A stretch of 34,138 bases of DNA from Parasporobacterium sp. (GTDB taxonomy: Bacteria > Bacillota > Clostridia > Lachnospirales > Lachnospiraceae), in contig JAFWOB010000073.1 of assembly GCA_017510065.1 (NCBI GenBank), positions 1 through 34,138 on the forward strand. Reading direction: 5' to 3'. A program made the translations under genes and the position numbers. Below are positions 8,868-16,996 of the stretch, piece after piece; positions within the stretch are counted from its first letter, which is position 1, and the number at the start of each line of letters is the position of its first letter. Below the pieces are notes generated by a model, which worked only from the letters and a program-made list of their open reading frames with translations, did no database searches and had not been told where the DNA came from.

Positions 8868-9089
8868 TTATTTCAGCTTTGCCAGCTGCCTTTCTGCTGC
8901 TGCAGCGATCTTGGCTGCCAGAGTTTCTTCATTTGCGGCATCTTCATTGATCTCAAAATCCTCGGAAGACATATCGTCAAATTCTCTGGTGACCTTGGGC
9001 TGTTTGATATATTTTTTATATAAATAGTATGCACCGTAAGCGGCTCCGGCTGCGACTGCCAGTTTTAATAATGTCTTTCCAGTACTCAT
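8868..9089 (-). CDS. Small single-helix membrane protein, function unknown
   Basis: A 73-aa protein not recognised. It has one Ala/Gly/Tyr-rich hydrophobic helix (about residues 7-25), a basic anchor (KKYIKQPK), then an acidic linker (DDMSSEDFEINED) and an Ala-rich amphipathic C-terminal helix. It sits between floxA (11 nt away) and the UbiA gene (directly abutting), with a GGAG-type ribosome site before ATG. It could tether the Hdr-Flox complex or the prenyltransferase to the membrane; that is inference only. Close packing and a clear start support a real gene. Confidence 0.7.
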   Translation of the reverse strand: MSTGKTLLKLAVAAGAAYGAYYLYKKYIKQPKVTREFDDMSSEDFEINEDAANEETLAAKIAAAAERQLAKLK

Positions 9090-9100
9090 TATAGCTCCTC

Positions 9101-9946
9101 CTACTTTTCATCCGGCAATTCATCCAGCTCGGCAAGCGTGAACACCGGTCCATCCAAACAAACAAATTTGCTGCCTATATTACAACGACCGCATTTTCCG
9201 ATACCGCATTTCATACGCAGTTCAAGCGTCGTAATAACATCTTCTTTCGCGAATCCCAGCTTCAGCAAACTGGCAGAACCCAGTTTGATCATGATGGGAG
9301 GTCCGCAAAGAACTACTTTTTTCCCTTCCGGCTGAAAGCCGACTTCTTCAATATAAGACGGAACAAATCCTACATGTCCGTCCCAGTCATCAGACGGAAC
9401 ATCTGTTGTGATGTATACGCTGGTGTCCGGCTCTTTAGCCCAGTTCTCCAGGCAATCTTCTTTGAAGCAGATATCCTTTTTGGAACGGGCTCCGTACAAA
9501 ATGTCCAGATGTCCGAAATCACTTCTATGTTCCAGACAATAGCGGATCAGGGAGCGGACAGGGGCAATGCCGATGCCGCCGCCGATGAACAGGATATCTT
9601 TTCCTTTCAGGTCCTCGATCGGAAAATGATTTCCATAAGGTCCTCTGATCCCGATCTCCTGCCCCGGCTGCATTTCATGAAATGCGTCTGTCAGCATACC
9701 GGTCCGTTTAATGGAACTCTGGATATAATCCTCACCCTGTGCCGTAATGGAAAACATGGCTTCTCCCACACCAAGAAGACTCACCATGGCAAGCTGGCCG
9801 GGAAGCGGACTGAACGGCTTCTTTCCATCCAGCGTCTGGATCGTATAAGTCTGCACATCCGGTGTTTCCTGCTTTACATCGATAACCCTGCACAAGGACG
9901 GAAGCAGCGGATTCTTCTCACAGGAACATGCATGATCGATTGCCAT
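9101..9946 (-). CDS. floxA: FloxA-like FAD/NAD(P)H oxidoreductase subunit
   Basis: A 281-aa flavoprotein of the ferredoxin-NADP reductase fold, expected to oxidise or reduce NAD(P)H for the Hdr-Flox complex. The FAD-binding β-barrel comes first, then the nucleotide site GGGIGIAPVRSLI, and a C-terminal [2Fe-2S]-type motif CX4CX2CX7C (CGIGKCGRCNIGSKFVC). An N-terminal CSC pair (about 7-9) is an extra feature. It follows floxB by 3 nt and completes hdrC-hdrB-hdrA-floxD-floxC-floxB-floxA, the gene set described for HdrABC-FloxABCD. Homologous to the two AsrB-like proteins at 21005-22710. The family is certain; the specific Flox assignment rests on gene order. Confidence 0.85.
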   Translation of the reverse strand: MAIDHACSCEKNPLLPSLCRVIDVKQETPDVQTYTIQTLDGKKPFSPLPGQLAMVSLLGVGEAMFSITAQGEDYIQSSIKRTGMLTDAFHEMQPGQEIGIRGPYGNHFPIEDLKGKDILFIGGGIGIAPVRSLIRYCLEHRSDFGHLDILYGARSKKDICFKEDCLENWAKEPDTSVYITTDVPSDDWDGHVGFVPSYIEEVGFQPEGKKVVLCGPPIMIKLGSASLLKLGFAKEDVITTLELRMKCGIGKCGRCNIGSKFVCLDGPVFTLAELDELPDEK

Positions 9947-9949
9947 ATG

Positions 9950-11050
9950 CTACGCCTCCTTTCTGTCCGTTCCGGCAGGAACATCCGTGTAACTGACTGC
10001 ATCCGGATCTGCTGCAGTCGCTTTTTCGATAAATTCCGAGATATCCAGATGGGACGGACAGCTCGCAATGCATCTTCCGCAGCCGACACACAAAGTCTCC
10101 CCATAACGTTCGTTAAAATAACTGAGCTTATGCATATACCGGTTTCTCAGACGTTCCTTTTTCGTCGGCCTTGGATTGGCTCCACCCGCCATTCTGGTAT
10201 AATCGCTGAACATACAGGAATCCCAGCAGCGGTACTTGCATCCCTCGTTCCCGTAGTTTTCGTTGTCGATATCAAAACAGTAGCAGGTGGGACACAGAAA
10301 AGTACAGGTTCCGCAGCCGATGCACCCTTTCGTCACTTTATCCCAGATCGGATGATCAAACATACCTGCCAGTTTTTTATCGAGATCTTCCGCTTTCCGG
10401 ATCTTCAGGCTGCATACGGTTCCTTGATAAGGTTCTGCACCTTCCTGCTGATCCAGGGAAGAGATCGCATCCAAAAGAGCCTTCCCCTTTTCCGTCTGAG
10501 CCTGAAGCACATAGGATTCTCCCTCCGGCTCTCCGGCTACATTCATCATCACATCAGCCTGCGGCGCCTGATTCGGATCGATCCCCATGGAATCGCAAAA
10601 GCACGTTCTTTCCGGCTGCAGACATCCGATTGCCACGATCGTTACCTGATCCCGCCGTTTCGCATAGTAAGAATCTACATAGGTTTTTGTAAAGAACACC
10701 TTATCCATGGATTCGATGCTGCGCATATCACAGGGACGGATTCCGAACAGAATCTTTTTCTCATCTTCCGGCAGGATCTCCCTGATATAAGAGTCTTCTC
10801 CGGCTGCCTTGTACTGATACATTTTTTCCACATTCGGAAACAGGAGATCTTTCGGCGGTTTTACTGTATTCGGTCCATCCAGAATGATTTCCGTTCCTTC
10901 CTCAAAGGGAAGGAATATCTTCTCCTCCTGGATCACACCTGTAGTCCTATCCTCTATCTTCCGGATGGACGGAGCATATACAGCGGCCTCCTTGCTGAGG
11001 ATCTCAAGAGCTTTGGGAATATCTTTTTTTGCTAAGATCATGATCCTCAC
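9950..11050 (-). CDS. floxB: FloxB-like 4Fe-4S dicluster subunit
   Basis: A 366-aa iron-sulfur protein related to AsrA (anaerobic sulfite reductase A) and to sulfhydrogenase β subunits. The N-terminal two thirds lack clusters; the C-terminal part has CIGCGTCTFLCPTC and CVGCGRCIASCPSH, with the family signature CWDSCMFSDYTRMAGGANPR between. It would pass electrons between FloxA and FloxC/HdrA. It is 3 nt from its neighbours on both sides. The paralogue at 22712-23716 carries the same layout, showing two related electron-input modules in one block. Confidence 0.85.
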   Translation of the reverse strand: MRIMILAKKDIPKALEILSKEAAVYAPSIRKIEDRTTGVIQEEKIFLPFEEGTEIILDGPNTVKPPKDLLFPNVEKMYQYKAAGEDSYIREILPEDEKKILFGIRPCDMRSIESMDKVFFTKTYVDSYYAKRRDQVTIVAIGCLQPERTCFCDSMGIDPNQAPQADVMMNVAGEPEGESYVLQAQTEKGKALLDAISSLDQQEGAEPYQGTVCSLKIRKAEDLDKKLAGMFDHPIWDKVTKGCIGCGTCTFLCPTCYCFDIDNENYGNEGCKYRCWDSCMFSDYTRMAGGANPRPTKKERLRNRYMHKLSYFNERYGETLCVGCGRCIASCPSHLDISEFIEKATAADPDAVSYTDVPAGTDRKEA

Positions 11051-11053
11051 CTC

Positions 11054-11905
11054 CTACATAAATTCATCGGGATCGGCGGTCTTGAACTCACCGAGCGCCG
11101 TGGTTTCCTCTTCCGACAATCCGCATTCATACGGGCCAAACAGGTCATTGATATCTTTCAGCATCTTTCTGGTCTGTCTCATGATCGGCAGATGCATCGG
11201 GCATACCCGTTCACATTCTCCGCACTCAATACAGCGGTCGCCTACATGATAAGCCCTTGTCAGTCCATAGATCTGATTCTGCTCCCGATCAGCTGCCTTT
11301 CCCTGCCATCCGACTCTGTACTGATCTGCATAGCATTCTATACAGTTGCAGGCAGGACAGGCATTTCGGCAGGCATAGCAGTGAATGCATTTATCGTATT
11401 GTTTTGCCCAGTAGGCATACCGCTCATCCGGCGATAGTTTTTCAAATGCTTCGATTTCCTGAAAACGGCTTTCCGGGATAACGTCCTGCACAGGCTCCCC
11501 GATCATGACATCGCAGACAAGCGGGGTTTTGTGTGCGCACTGTCTGCAGACCGGGTTTTCCTTACCATCACATACAACACCGATGATATACAGGTTTTCC
11601 CGTTTCAACTGCTTATCATGGATCATGCGGTTGATCGCTCTTGTATCACATCCTCTTGCGATAATGCCGAATTTTTTATCCGGATAACGGTCATCCAGGG
11701 CAAATTTCGCAGTTCCGTTAATGCAGTACCGATTCCATATCAACATATCACATTCTTCCGGAGTCTGCGCAAAGTACGGTTTTGTCCTGTCTTCAAAGCG
11801 GGTTGCAGTCCACCCGATCACACAGCTTACTTCTCCTGTCTGCAGGGCTTTTTTCGCTTCCGCACGGATAAGGTCCTGTACCATTGCTTCTGATAATTCT
11901 GCCAT
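11054..11905 (-). CDS. floxC: FloxC-like 4Fe-4S protein
   Basis: A 283-aa cytoplasmic iron-sulfur protein. The N-terminal half resembles the FrhB/FdhB-like fold seen in Hdr partner proteins (GWTATRFEDRTKPYF, FGIIARGCDTRAI). Two cluster motifs follow: CIHCYACRNACPACNC and CIECGECERVCPMH. Its ATG shares one base with the floxD stop codon (TGATG), implying coupled translation. In the described complex it lies with FloxB on the electron path from NAD(P)H to HdrA. No membrane or export signal is present. Confidence 0.85.
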   Translation of the reverse strand: MAELSEAMVQDLIRAEAKKALQTGEVSCVIGWTATRFEDRTKPYFAQTPEECDMLIWNRYCINGTAKFALDDRYPDKKFGIIARGCDTRAINRMIHDKQLKRENLYIIGVVCDGKENPVCRQCAHKTPLVCDVMIGEPVQDVIPESRFQEIEAFEKLSPDERYAYWAKQYDKCIHCYACRNACPACNCIECYADQYRVGWQGKAADREQNQIYGLTRAYHVGDRCIECGECERVCPMHLPIMRQTRKMLKDINDLFGPYECGLSEEETTALGEFKTADPDEFM

Positions 11906-12384
11906 CAGTCCTTACCCCCTTCCGCTTCTTTCTCCATCACGGTATTATCATAATGGGCACCGACGAATTTATTGTTTGGGCCAAGCGCCTTGATCTGTGC
12001 GCTCACTTCCGCCACGGTATCACGGAATTTCGCAGCCTCCGAACCGCTGATCCATTTTGCCTGAAAGCGTTTCGGATCAATGCCGTTGTATTCCAGCAGC
12101 CTTTGAAGAAGCATGAATCTTCTTCTGGTGAAATAGTTTCCGGTTGAATAATGACAGTCACCCGGATGACACCCGCAGACCAATACACCGTCCGCGCCTT
12201 TCTGGAAAGCCCGCAGAACAAACTGGGGATTCACTTTGGAAGAACAGGGAACCCTGATCACGCGGACATTTTCCGGATATTTCATTCTGTTAAGGCCTGC
12301 CAGGTCAGCTCCTGTGTAGGTGCACCAGTTACAGCAGAACGCCAGGATCCTGGGTTCCCAGTTATTGTCTTTCTTTATAGACAT
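11905..12384 (-). CDS. floxD: FloxD/MvhD-like [2Fe-2S] electron-transfer subunit
   Basis: A 159-aa protein of the MvhD/FlpD family, the electron bridge to HdrA. The family signature is clear: ILAFCCNWCTYTGADLAG, RVPCSSKVNP, and GVLVCGCHPGDCHYSTGN, whose cysteines hold the [2Fe-2S] cluster. The gene overlaps the end of hdrA by 10 nt and ends one base into floxC. MvhD is the docking subunit on HdrA in bifurcating complexes, so its position here argues that FloxABC feeds HdrA as hydrogenase does in methanogens. Confidence 0.92.
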   Translation of the reverse strand: MSIKKDNNWEPRILAFCCNWCTYTGADLAGLNRMKYPENVRVIRVPCSSKVNPQFVLRAFQKGADGVLVCGCHPGDCHYSTGNYFTRRRFMLLQRLLEYNGIDPKRFQAKWISGSEAAKFRDTVAEVSAQIKALGPNNKFVGAHYDNTVMEKEAEGGKD

Positions 12385-14354
12385 AATGCATCCACCTCCT
12401 TCAGGATCTGATCATTGGTAAAGCCTTTCAGATCGATACAGCCTGTCCGGCATGCCGCATTGCAGCACCCGCATCCCTGACAGAGTCCTTCATTCACCTG
12501 GGCGACTTTTTTCGTCACCTTCCTGTTTCCGTCACGTCCCGGTACTTCCACAAGAGAAATTGCCTTATACGGACAAGTCGGTACACAGAAACCGCATCCT
12601 GAGCATTTGGTCTGATCAACACTTGAGATCATCGGTGAAGTTTCCATCTCATCATGGCAGAGGATCGCAGCGACCTTGGCCGCTGCAGCACTGGCCTGCG
12701 CCACCGTATCCGGAATGTCCTTCGGTCCCTGGCAGGTCCCGCAGAGGAAGATACCGGCAGACTGGGTCTCTACCGGGCGCAGTTTCGGATGTGCTTCCTG
12801 GATCCATTTGTCCTTGTCCATGGATATTCCCAGTTTCTGCACAACTTCTTCGATCTTCGGCGCTGGTTCCATGGCAGTCGCCAGGATCACCATGTCCGCT
12901 TCCACCGTCACCGGACGTCCCAGAAGAGAATCTTCTCCTTTTACGATCAGCTTGTCGTCTTCCTTATAGATCTTGGAGACACGTCCCCTGATATACTGTG
13001 CGCCGTCCCGGCGTGTGTTATCGTAGAATTCTTCGTATCCTTTGCCCGGAGTACGAACATCCATATAGAAGATATAGACTCTGGAGCCTGGGATCTTATC
13101 CAGAATCTGATGTGCATGCTTCGCGCTGTACATACAGCACGCTCTGCTGCAGTAACTCTTTCCTTTCTTCGGATCACGGCTGCCTACACATTTTACGATC
13201 ACCACATCCTTGGGTTCTTTCCCGTCAGAAGGCCTTACGATATGTCCTTCGGTGGGACCGGATGCATTGACAAGACGTTCAAACTGAAGGCCGGTGATCA
13301 CATCCTCATATCTTCCGCCGCCGTACTCCGGATACATTTTCTTCCAGTCCGCCAGCTCATATCCGGTTGCCACCACGATTGCGCCGAACTGCTCTTTTGT
13401 ATACCGTACTTCGTCTTTGTAATTGATCGCGCCTAACGGACAGATCTTTTCACAGATCCCGCATTTATCCTTTGTCAGTTTCAGGCAGGCATTTTCATCG
13501 ATCACCGGTTTGGATGGAACCGCCTGGGCAAAGGGGATGTAGATTGCCGGACGTTTGCTCATACCCTGATTGAATTCACTGATTACCTTGGTCGGGCATT
13601 TCGTCTGGCACAGTCCGCATCCGGTGCACAGATCATGGTTTACAAATTTCGTTTTTTCTTTGATGGTCACCTCGAAATTTCCTATATAGCCGCTGACACT
13701 TTCTACTTCACAGTATGTTTTCAGCGTAATATTCGGATGAGCTCCCGCATCCACCATTTTCGGTGTGGAAATGCAGGCAGAACAGTCCATGGTCGGAAAG
13801 GTCTTGTCAAGCATGACCATGTGGCCTCCGATGGAAGGCTCTTTTTCCACGATCGTCACATCAAACCCGCAGTCTGCTATATCCAGCGCTGCCTGAATAC
13901 CGGCAATGCCTCCGCCGATCACCAGTGCTTTCTTGGTGATCGGGATCATGGAAGTATGGAGCGGTTTATTGTTCCCTACTTTTGCTACTGACATCCGTAC
14001 CAGGTTGATCGCTTTTTCGGTTGCTTTTGCACGGTCGGTATGTACCCAGGCACACTGCTCTCTCAGATTGGCGATCTCCAGCATATACGGATTGACGTTG
14101 GTCGCCTTCAGCATTTTACGGAATGTCAGTTCATGCATACGGGGCGAACAGGAGCCGATCACGATCCTGTCCAGATGATGTTCTTCGATCGCCTGTTTGA
14201 TCATAGCCTGGCCGGGTTCCGAACACATATATTTATAATCTGTTGCAAATGCCACGCCCGGCATGCTCTTTGCCGCCTGCGCCACCTTCTCTACATCGAC
14301 CACGGAAGCTATGTTGGTTCCGCAATGACAGATAAATACACCGATTCTTGCCAT
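12375..14354 (-). CDS. hdrA: Heterodisulfide reductase subunit A (flavin-bifurcating)
   Basis: A 659-aa protein of typical HdrA length and layout. The N-terminal domain carries the CHCG cluster cysteines (FICHCGTNI, YMCSEPGQ, GSCSPR). The FAD domain begins at ALVIGGGIAGIQAALDIA (near 147), with EKEPSIGGHM and the conserved SACISTPKMVDAGAHP. Internal clusters are CTGCGLCQTKCPTK and CGICEKICPLGAI; C-terminal ferredoxin clusters are CSGCGFCVPTCPYKAI and CQGCGCCNAACRTGC. HdrA flavin is the site of electron bifurcation in the known complexes. Here the input should be NAD(P)H through FloxABCD, the outputs ferredoxin and a low-energy acceptor at HdrBC; the direction in this organism is inferred. Confidence 0.95.
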   Translation of the reverse strand: MARIGVFICHCGTNIASVVDVEKVAQAAKSMPGVAFATDYKYMCSEPGQAMIKQAIEEHHLDRIVIGSCSPRMHELTFRKMLKATNVNPYMLEIANLREQCAWVHTDRAKATEKAINLVRMSVAKVGNNKPLHTSMIPITKKALVIGGGIAGIQAALDIADCGFDVTIVEKEPSIGGHMVMLDKTFPTMDCSACISTPKMVDAGAHPNITLKTYCEVESVSGYIGNFEVTIKEKTKFVNHDLCTGCGLCQTKCPTKVISEFNQGMSKRPAIYIPFAQAVPSKPVIDENACLKLTKDKCGICEKICPLGAINYKDEVRYTKEQFGAIVVATGYELADWKKMYPEYGGGRYEDVITGLQFERLVNASGPTEGHIVRPSDGKEPKDVVIVKCVGSRDPKKGKSYCSRACCMYSAKHAHQILDKIPGSRVYIFYMDVRTPGKGYEEFYDNTRRDGAQYIRGRVSKIYKEDDKLIVKGEDSLLGRPVTVEADMVILATAMEPAPKIEEVVQKLGISMDKDKWIQEAHPKLRPVETQSAGIFLCGTCQGPKDIPDTVAQASAAAAKVAAILCHDEMETSPMISSVDQTKCSGCGFCVPTCPYKAISLVEVPGRDGNRKVTKKVAQVNEGLCQGCGCCNAACRTGCIDLKGFTNDQILKEVDALCL

Positions 14355-14356
14355 AT

Positions 14357-15325
14357 CTATTTACCTGCCTTTCCTATGATCACAGGGCCGCTCTTCAGCG
14401 GATCCTCCGGTAAGGGAGCTGCAGGAAGCTTTTCCGCTTTCTCCCTGTTTCGTTTCAGGGTTTCATTGATCACATCAAATGCCGGGAAGAAATGCTGATG
14501 GATCCCGCATTCAGAGGCGCTTGCCCCCATGGCAACGGCGATCATTTCCGTAAACTGAAAGACTGGGATATTGTATTTTCTTCCGAAGTTTTTGTTGATC
14601 TCCGCTTCCCGCATGTCAAGATTCATATTGCACAAAGGACATGCTGTAACGATCGCATCGGCCTGATTGGCTTTTGCGTTCCGGAAGATCCTGTCGATCA
14701 GTTCCCTGGCTGCTTCCGGCGCATCCACCTGATGGCTGGCACCGCAGCATTCTGTCTTATAATCCCAGATCACAGGCTCAGCTCCGGTCAGAGAAATGAT
14801 CTCATCCATTTTCATGGGATTTTCCGGGTCTGTCTCCCCCGTCACCTCTCTCGGGCGGGACATCAGGCATCCATAGTAGCAGGCTATTTTCAGGCCTTTC
14901 AGGCTGTGCTTGATACTGGATGTGATCTTCTCCCGGATCTCCGGGTCGGAAAACAGGTCCAGGAAATTAAGAATCTCCGGTTTTGCCTGATATTCCATGG
15001 CAATGACAGACTGAATCTCTTTACGGATCAACTCATCTTTTCTTGCCGCCCAGTTCGCGTACCGCAGTCTGGAAAAACAGGCGGCACACGGAGTGACGAT
15101 ATCAAGACCGGGAAGTTTCTCTTCTGCGATAGCGATATTTCTAGCTGCCAGGGAAAGAGCCATCATTTCGTTCTTGGTATGGGCAGCAGTGGATCCGCAG
15201 CAGGACCAGTCCGGGATCTCTTTTAGTTCGAGCCCGATCTTCTCTGCAATGTATTCAAAACTTTTCTTATAGGTGACAGCTGTGGAATCCATGGAGCATC
15301 CGGGGAAGTATGCATAGCTTTTCAT
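14357..15325 (-). CDS. hdrB: Heterodisulfide reductase subunit B
   Basis: A 322-aa protein with two CCG domains that bind the unusual noncubane [4Fe-4S] clusters. The first has FPGCSM, then WSCCGST, then TPCAACFSRL; the second has YYGCLM, TECCGASH and TACPLCNM. I place the start at 15325, where ATGA overlaps the hdrC stop and a GGGAGG site lies upstream, rather than at the ATG eight codons further out, which would sit inside hdrC. The natural thiol or disulfide substrate in bacteria is not known; methanogen-style CoM-S-S-CoB is not expected here. Confidence 0.93.
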   Translation of the reverse strand: MKSYAYFPGCSMDSTAVTYKKSFEYIAEKIGLELKEIPDWSCCGSTAAHTKNEMMALSLAARNIAIAEEKLPGLDIVTPCAACFSRLRYANWAARKDELIRKEIQSVIAMEYQAKPEILNFLDLFSDPEIREKITSSIKHSLKGLKIACYYGCLMSRPREVTGETDPENPMKMDEIISLTGAEPVIWDYKTECCGASHQVDAPEAARELIDRIFRNAKANQADAIVTACPLCNMNLDMREAEINKNFGRKYNIPVFQFTEMIAVAMGASASECGIHQHFFPAFDVINETLKRNREKAEKLPAAPLPEDPLKSGPVIIGKAGK

Positions 15326-15882
15326 CGCATTGCACCTCCCTTCTCGCATTTGTTCATGATATCCCTGATATGGTCACGATCTTTCACACTGTTCAGTTCA
15401 GGCCGCACGATCTCTTTCTGCAGCATGGCAGGAACGTTGGCCATATCCTGCAGCAGTCTTCCGCTGGTCACATTGTATGCACCTTCCAGGATCACTTCCT
15501 GAGACTTTCCGAAACCACGGATCGTTTCCGTAAAGATATCGTTGAACAGTTTCACATTGCGTACAGCGCAGATCCCGCGTTTCTGTGCTTCTATTCTAGA
15601 TTTTTCGATAAGTGTAGGAATGTCGATATCGTGGGGACATCGTTCTACACAGGTATGGCAGCTGGCACACAGCCAGATGCTTTTGGACTTCATAACGCTG
15701 TCCATATCACCTAGATGCATAAGATGCACGATCTGGCGGGGCATCAGGTCAAAGGAGCCAGCCATGGGACATCCCGCGGAGCATTTTCCGCATTGATAGC
15801 ACTCATAAAGCTTTACATCCGCTTCTTTTGCAATGCGGTCCGCCAGGAATCTCCCTTCTTCTCTGTTTAATATCTTCTCCAT
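15322..15882 (-). CDS. hdrC: Heterodisulfide reductase subunit C
   Basis: A 186-aa iron-sulfur protein carrying electrons between HdrA and HdrB. Two [4Fe-4S] motifs are evident: CYQCGKCSAGCPMAG near residue 28 and CASCHTCVERCPHDI near residue 72. The rest is helical. No membrane helix is present, so this is the soluble HdrC type and not the cytochrome-linked HdrE/DsrM kind. It begins one base after the polyprenyl synthase stop, so the prenyl gene is embedded directly in the Hdr transcription unit. Confidence 0.93.
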   Translation of the reverse strand: MEKILNREEGRFLADRIAKEADVKLYECYQCGKCSAGCPMAGSFDLMPRQIVHLMHLGDMDSVMKSKSIWLCASCHTCVERCPHDIDIPTLIEKSRIEAQKRGICAVRNVKLFNDIFTETIRGFGKSQEVILEGAYNVTSGRLLQDMANVPAMLQKEIVRPELNSVKDRDHIRDIMNKCEKGGAMR

Positions 15883-15883
15883 A

Positions 15884-16990
15884 TTAAATCTCCCGCTTTT
15901 CCAGTTGTCTGGCCATTTGGATCAAAGCCTTTCTGGATATTCCGTGTTCGATATTCTCCAGGGCAGCAACTGCCTCATCGGAATATTCTTTTACTTTTTC
16001 CTGGGCTTTGGAAAGCCCTATCACAGCAGGAAGGGTCTTTAACCCTTTTCCGGCATCCTGGAGCGTCTTTTTGCCGAACTTTTCCGTACCGGTAAAATCC
16101 AGGATGTCATCTTTGATCTGAAAAGCGATCCCGATATGGAATCCGTATCCGGCTACTGCCTGTATGGTTTTCTCGTCACAGCCTCCCGCGATCGCTCCGC
16201 AGGCTGCTGCAGCTTCTATGAACAGAGCCGTTTTTTTTGTGATCAGATCAAAATACGTTTCCTCATCGATCTCAGTATTCAGATACTTCATCTGTTCCAG
16301 CTCCCCGATACACATCTGCTCGGAAACAGCCGCAAGTCTTTCATTGATCCCGGTCCCCCGGTAGATCTTCAGAAGCTCCATGGCTCTTCCCAAAATAAAG
16401 TCTGCGGCTCTTACCGCATTCAGGTTCCCGCTGGAAACATTGATCGTCACTGCACCTCTTCTTAACTGACCATTATCCACCACATCATCATGGATCAGGG
16501 ATGCAGAATGCATGAGCTCTATCATGACCATAAGGGGAAGGATCGGAAAAGAAGGATGCTTTCCCAATCCGTAAGCTGCCTGTGAAAGAGATGGTCTTAA
16601 TCGTTTCCCTCCGGCCAGCAGCACACGTTTCAGATCTTCTTTCATCTGAAGATTGTCTGTCTCACAAACCTTTTCCAACTGCTGTTCCAGAAGATACTTT
16701 CCCTTTGCGAAGGATTTCGGATCTTCATAGGACATAGCCGGAAGTTCCGGGCTTGACATACCGCTGGCATCTTCCCGCAAAATCCCGGCAAACCTGTCTG
16801 TAATCTCCACAGAGTCCACAGGGATTAAGTCCTGGGAAAAGCGGCTGAAATAGTAATCTCCCTTCAGCACCGCCTCTCCCACGGTGGAAGTTGTATCATC
16901 CAGTCTGTGAAAACTGCGAAACAGATCAAAATTTCGATTCGCGGATTCCAGTTCCTTCCTATACAGGTTGTCAGGTGCAGTGATCATCAT
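15884..16990 (-). CDS. Polyprenyl diphosphate synthase with N-terminal extension
   Basis: A 368-aa trans-isoprenyl diphosphate synthase that would extend allylic diphosphates with isopentenyl diphosphate to make the chain for the UbiA enzyme. Motifs: GGKRLRPS at 127-134, first Asp-rich DDVVD at 168-172 followed by LRRG, and second Asp-rich DDILD at 294-298 within QIKDDILDFTG. The catalytic core starts near residue 95, leaving about 90 extra N-terminal residues. Part of this extension (VGEAVLKGDYYFSRF, 37-51) resembles the GDxxxxR helix that normally follows the first Asp motif and is also found in HepPP synthase component I. The ribosome site before the tandem ATGs is weak, so the start could be wrong. 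Chain length cannot be predicted here. Confidence 0.85.
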   Translation of the reverse strand: MMITAPDNLYRKELESANRNFDLFRSFHRLDDTTSTVGEAVLKGDYYFSRFSQDLIPVDSVEITDRFAGILREDASGMSSPELPAMSYEDPKSFAKGKYLLEQQLEKVCETDNLQMKEDLKRVLLAGGKRLRPSLSQAAYGLGKHPSFPILPLMVMIELMHSASLIHDDVVDNGQLRRGAVTINVSSGNLNAVRAADFILGRAMELLKIYRGTGINERLAAVSEQMCIGELEQMKYLNTEIDEETYFDLITKKTALFIEAAAACGAIAGGCDEKTIQAVAGYGFHIGIAFQIKDDILDFTGTEKFGKKTLQDAGKGLKTLPAVIGLSKAQEKVKEYSDEAVAALENIEHGISRKALIQMARQLEKREI

Positions 16991-16996
16991 AGACAG

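Noticed and set aside
9374-11035. A 553-codon open frame on the plus strand
   Set aside because: It is antisense to floxA and floxB, whose products have clear Fe-S and flavin motifs. Its translation has no recognisable domain and reads like the complement of Cys- and Gly-rich genes.
12654-13436. A 260-codon plus-strand open frame
   Set aside because: Antisense to hdrA, a certain gene; no domain and no ribosome site of note.
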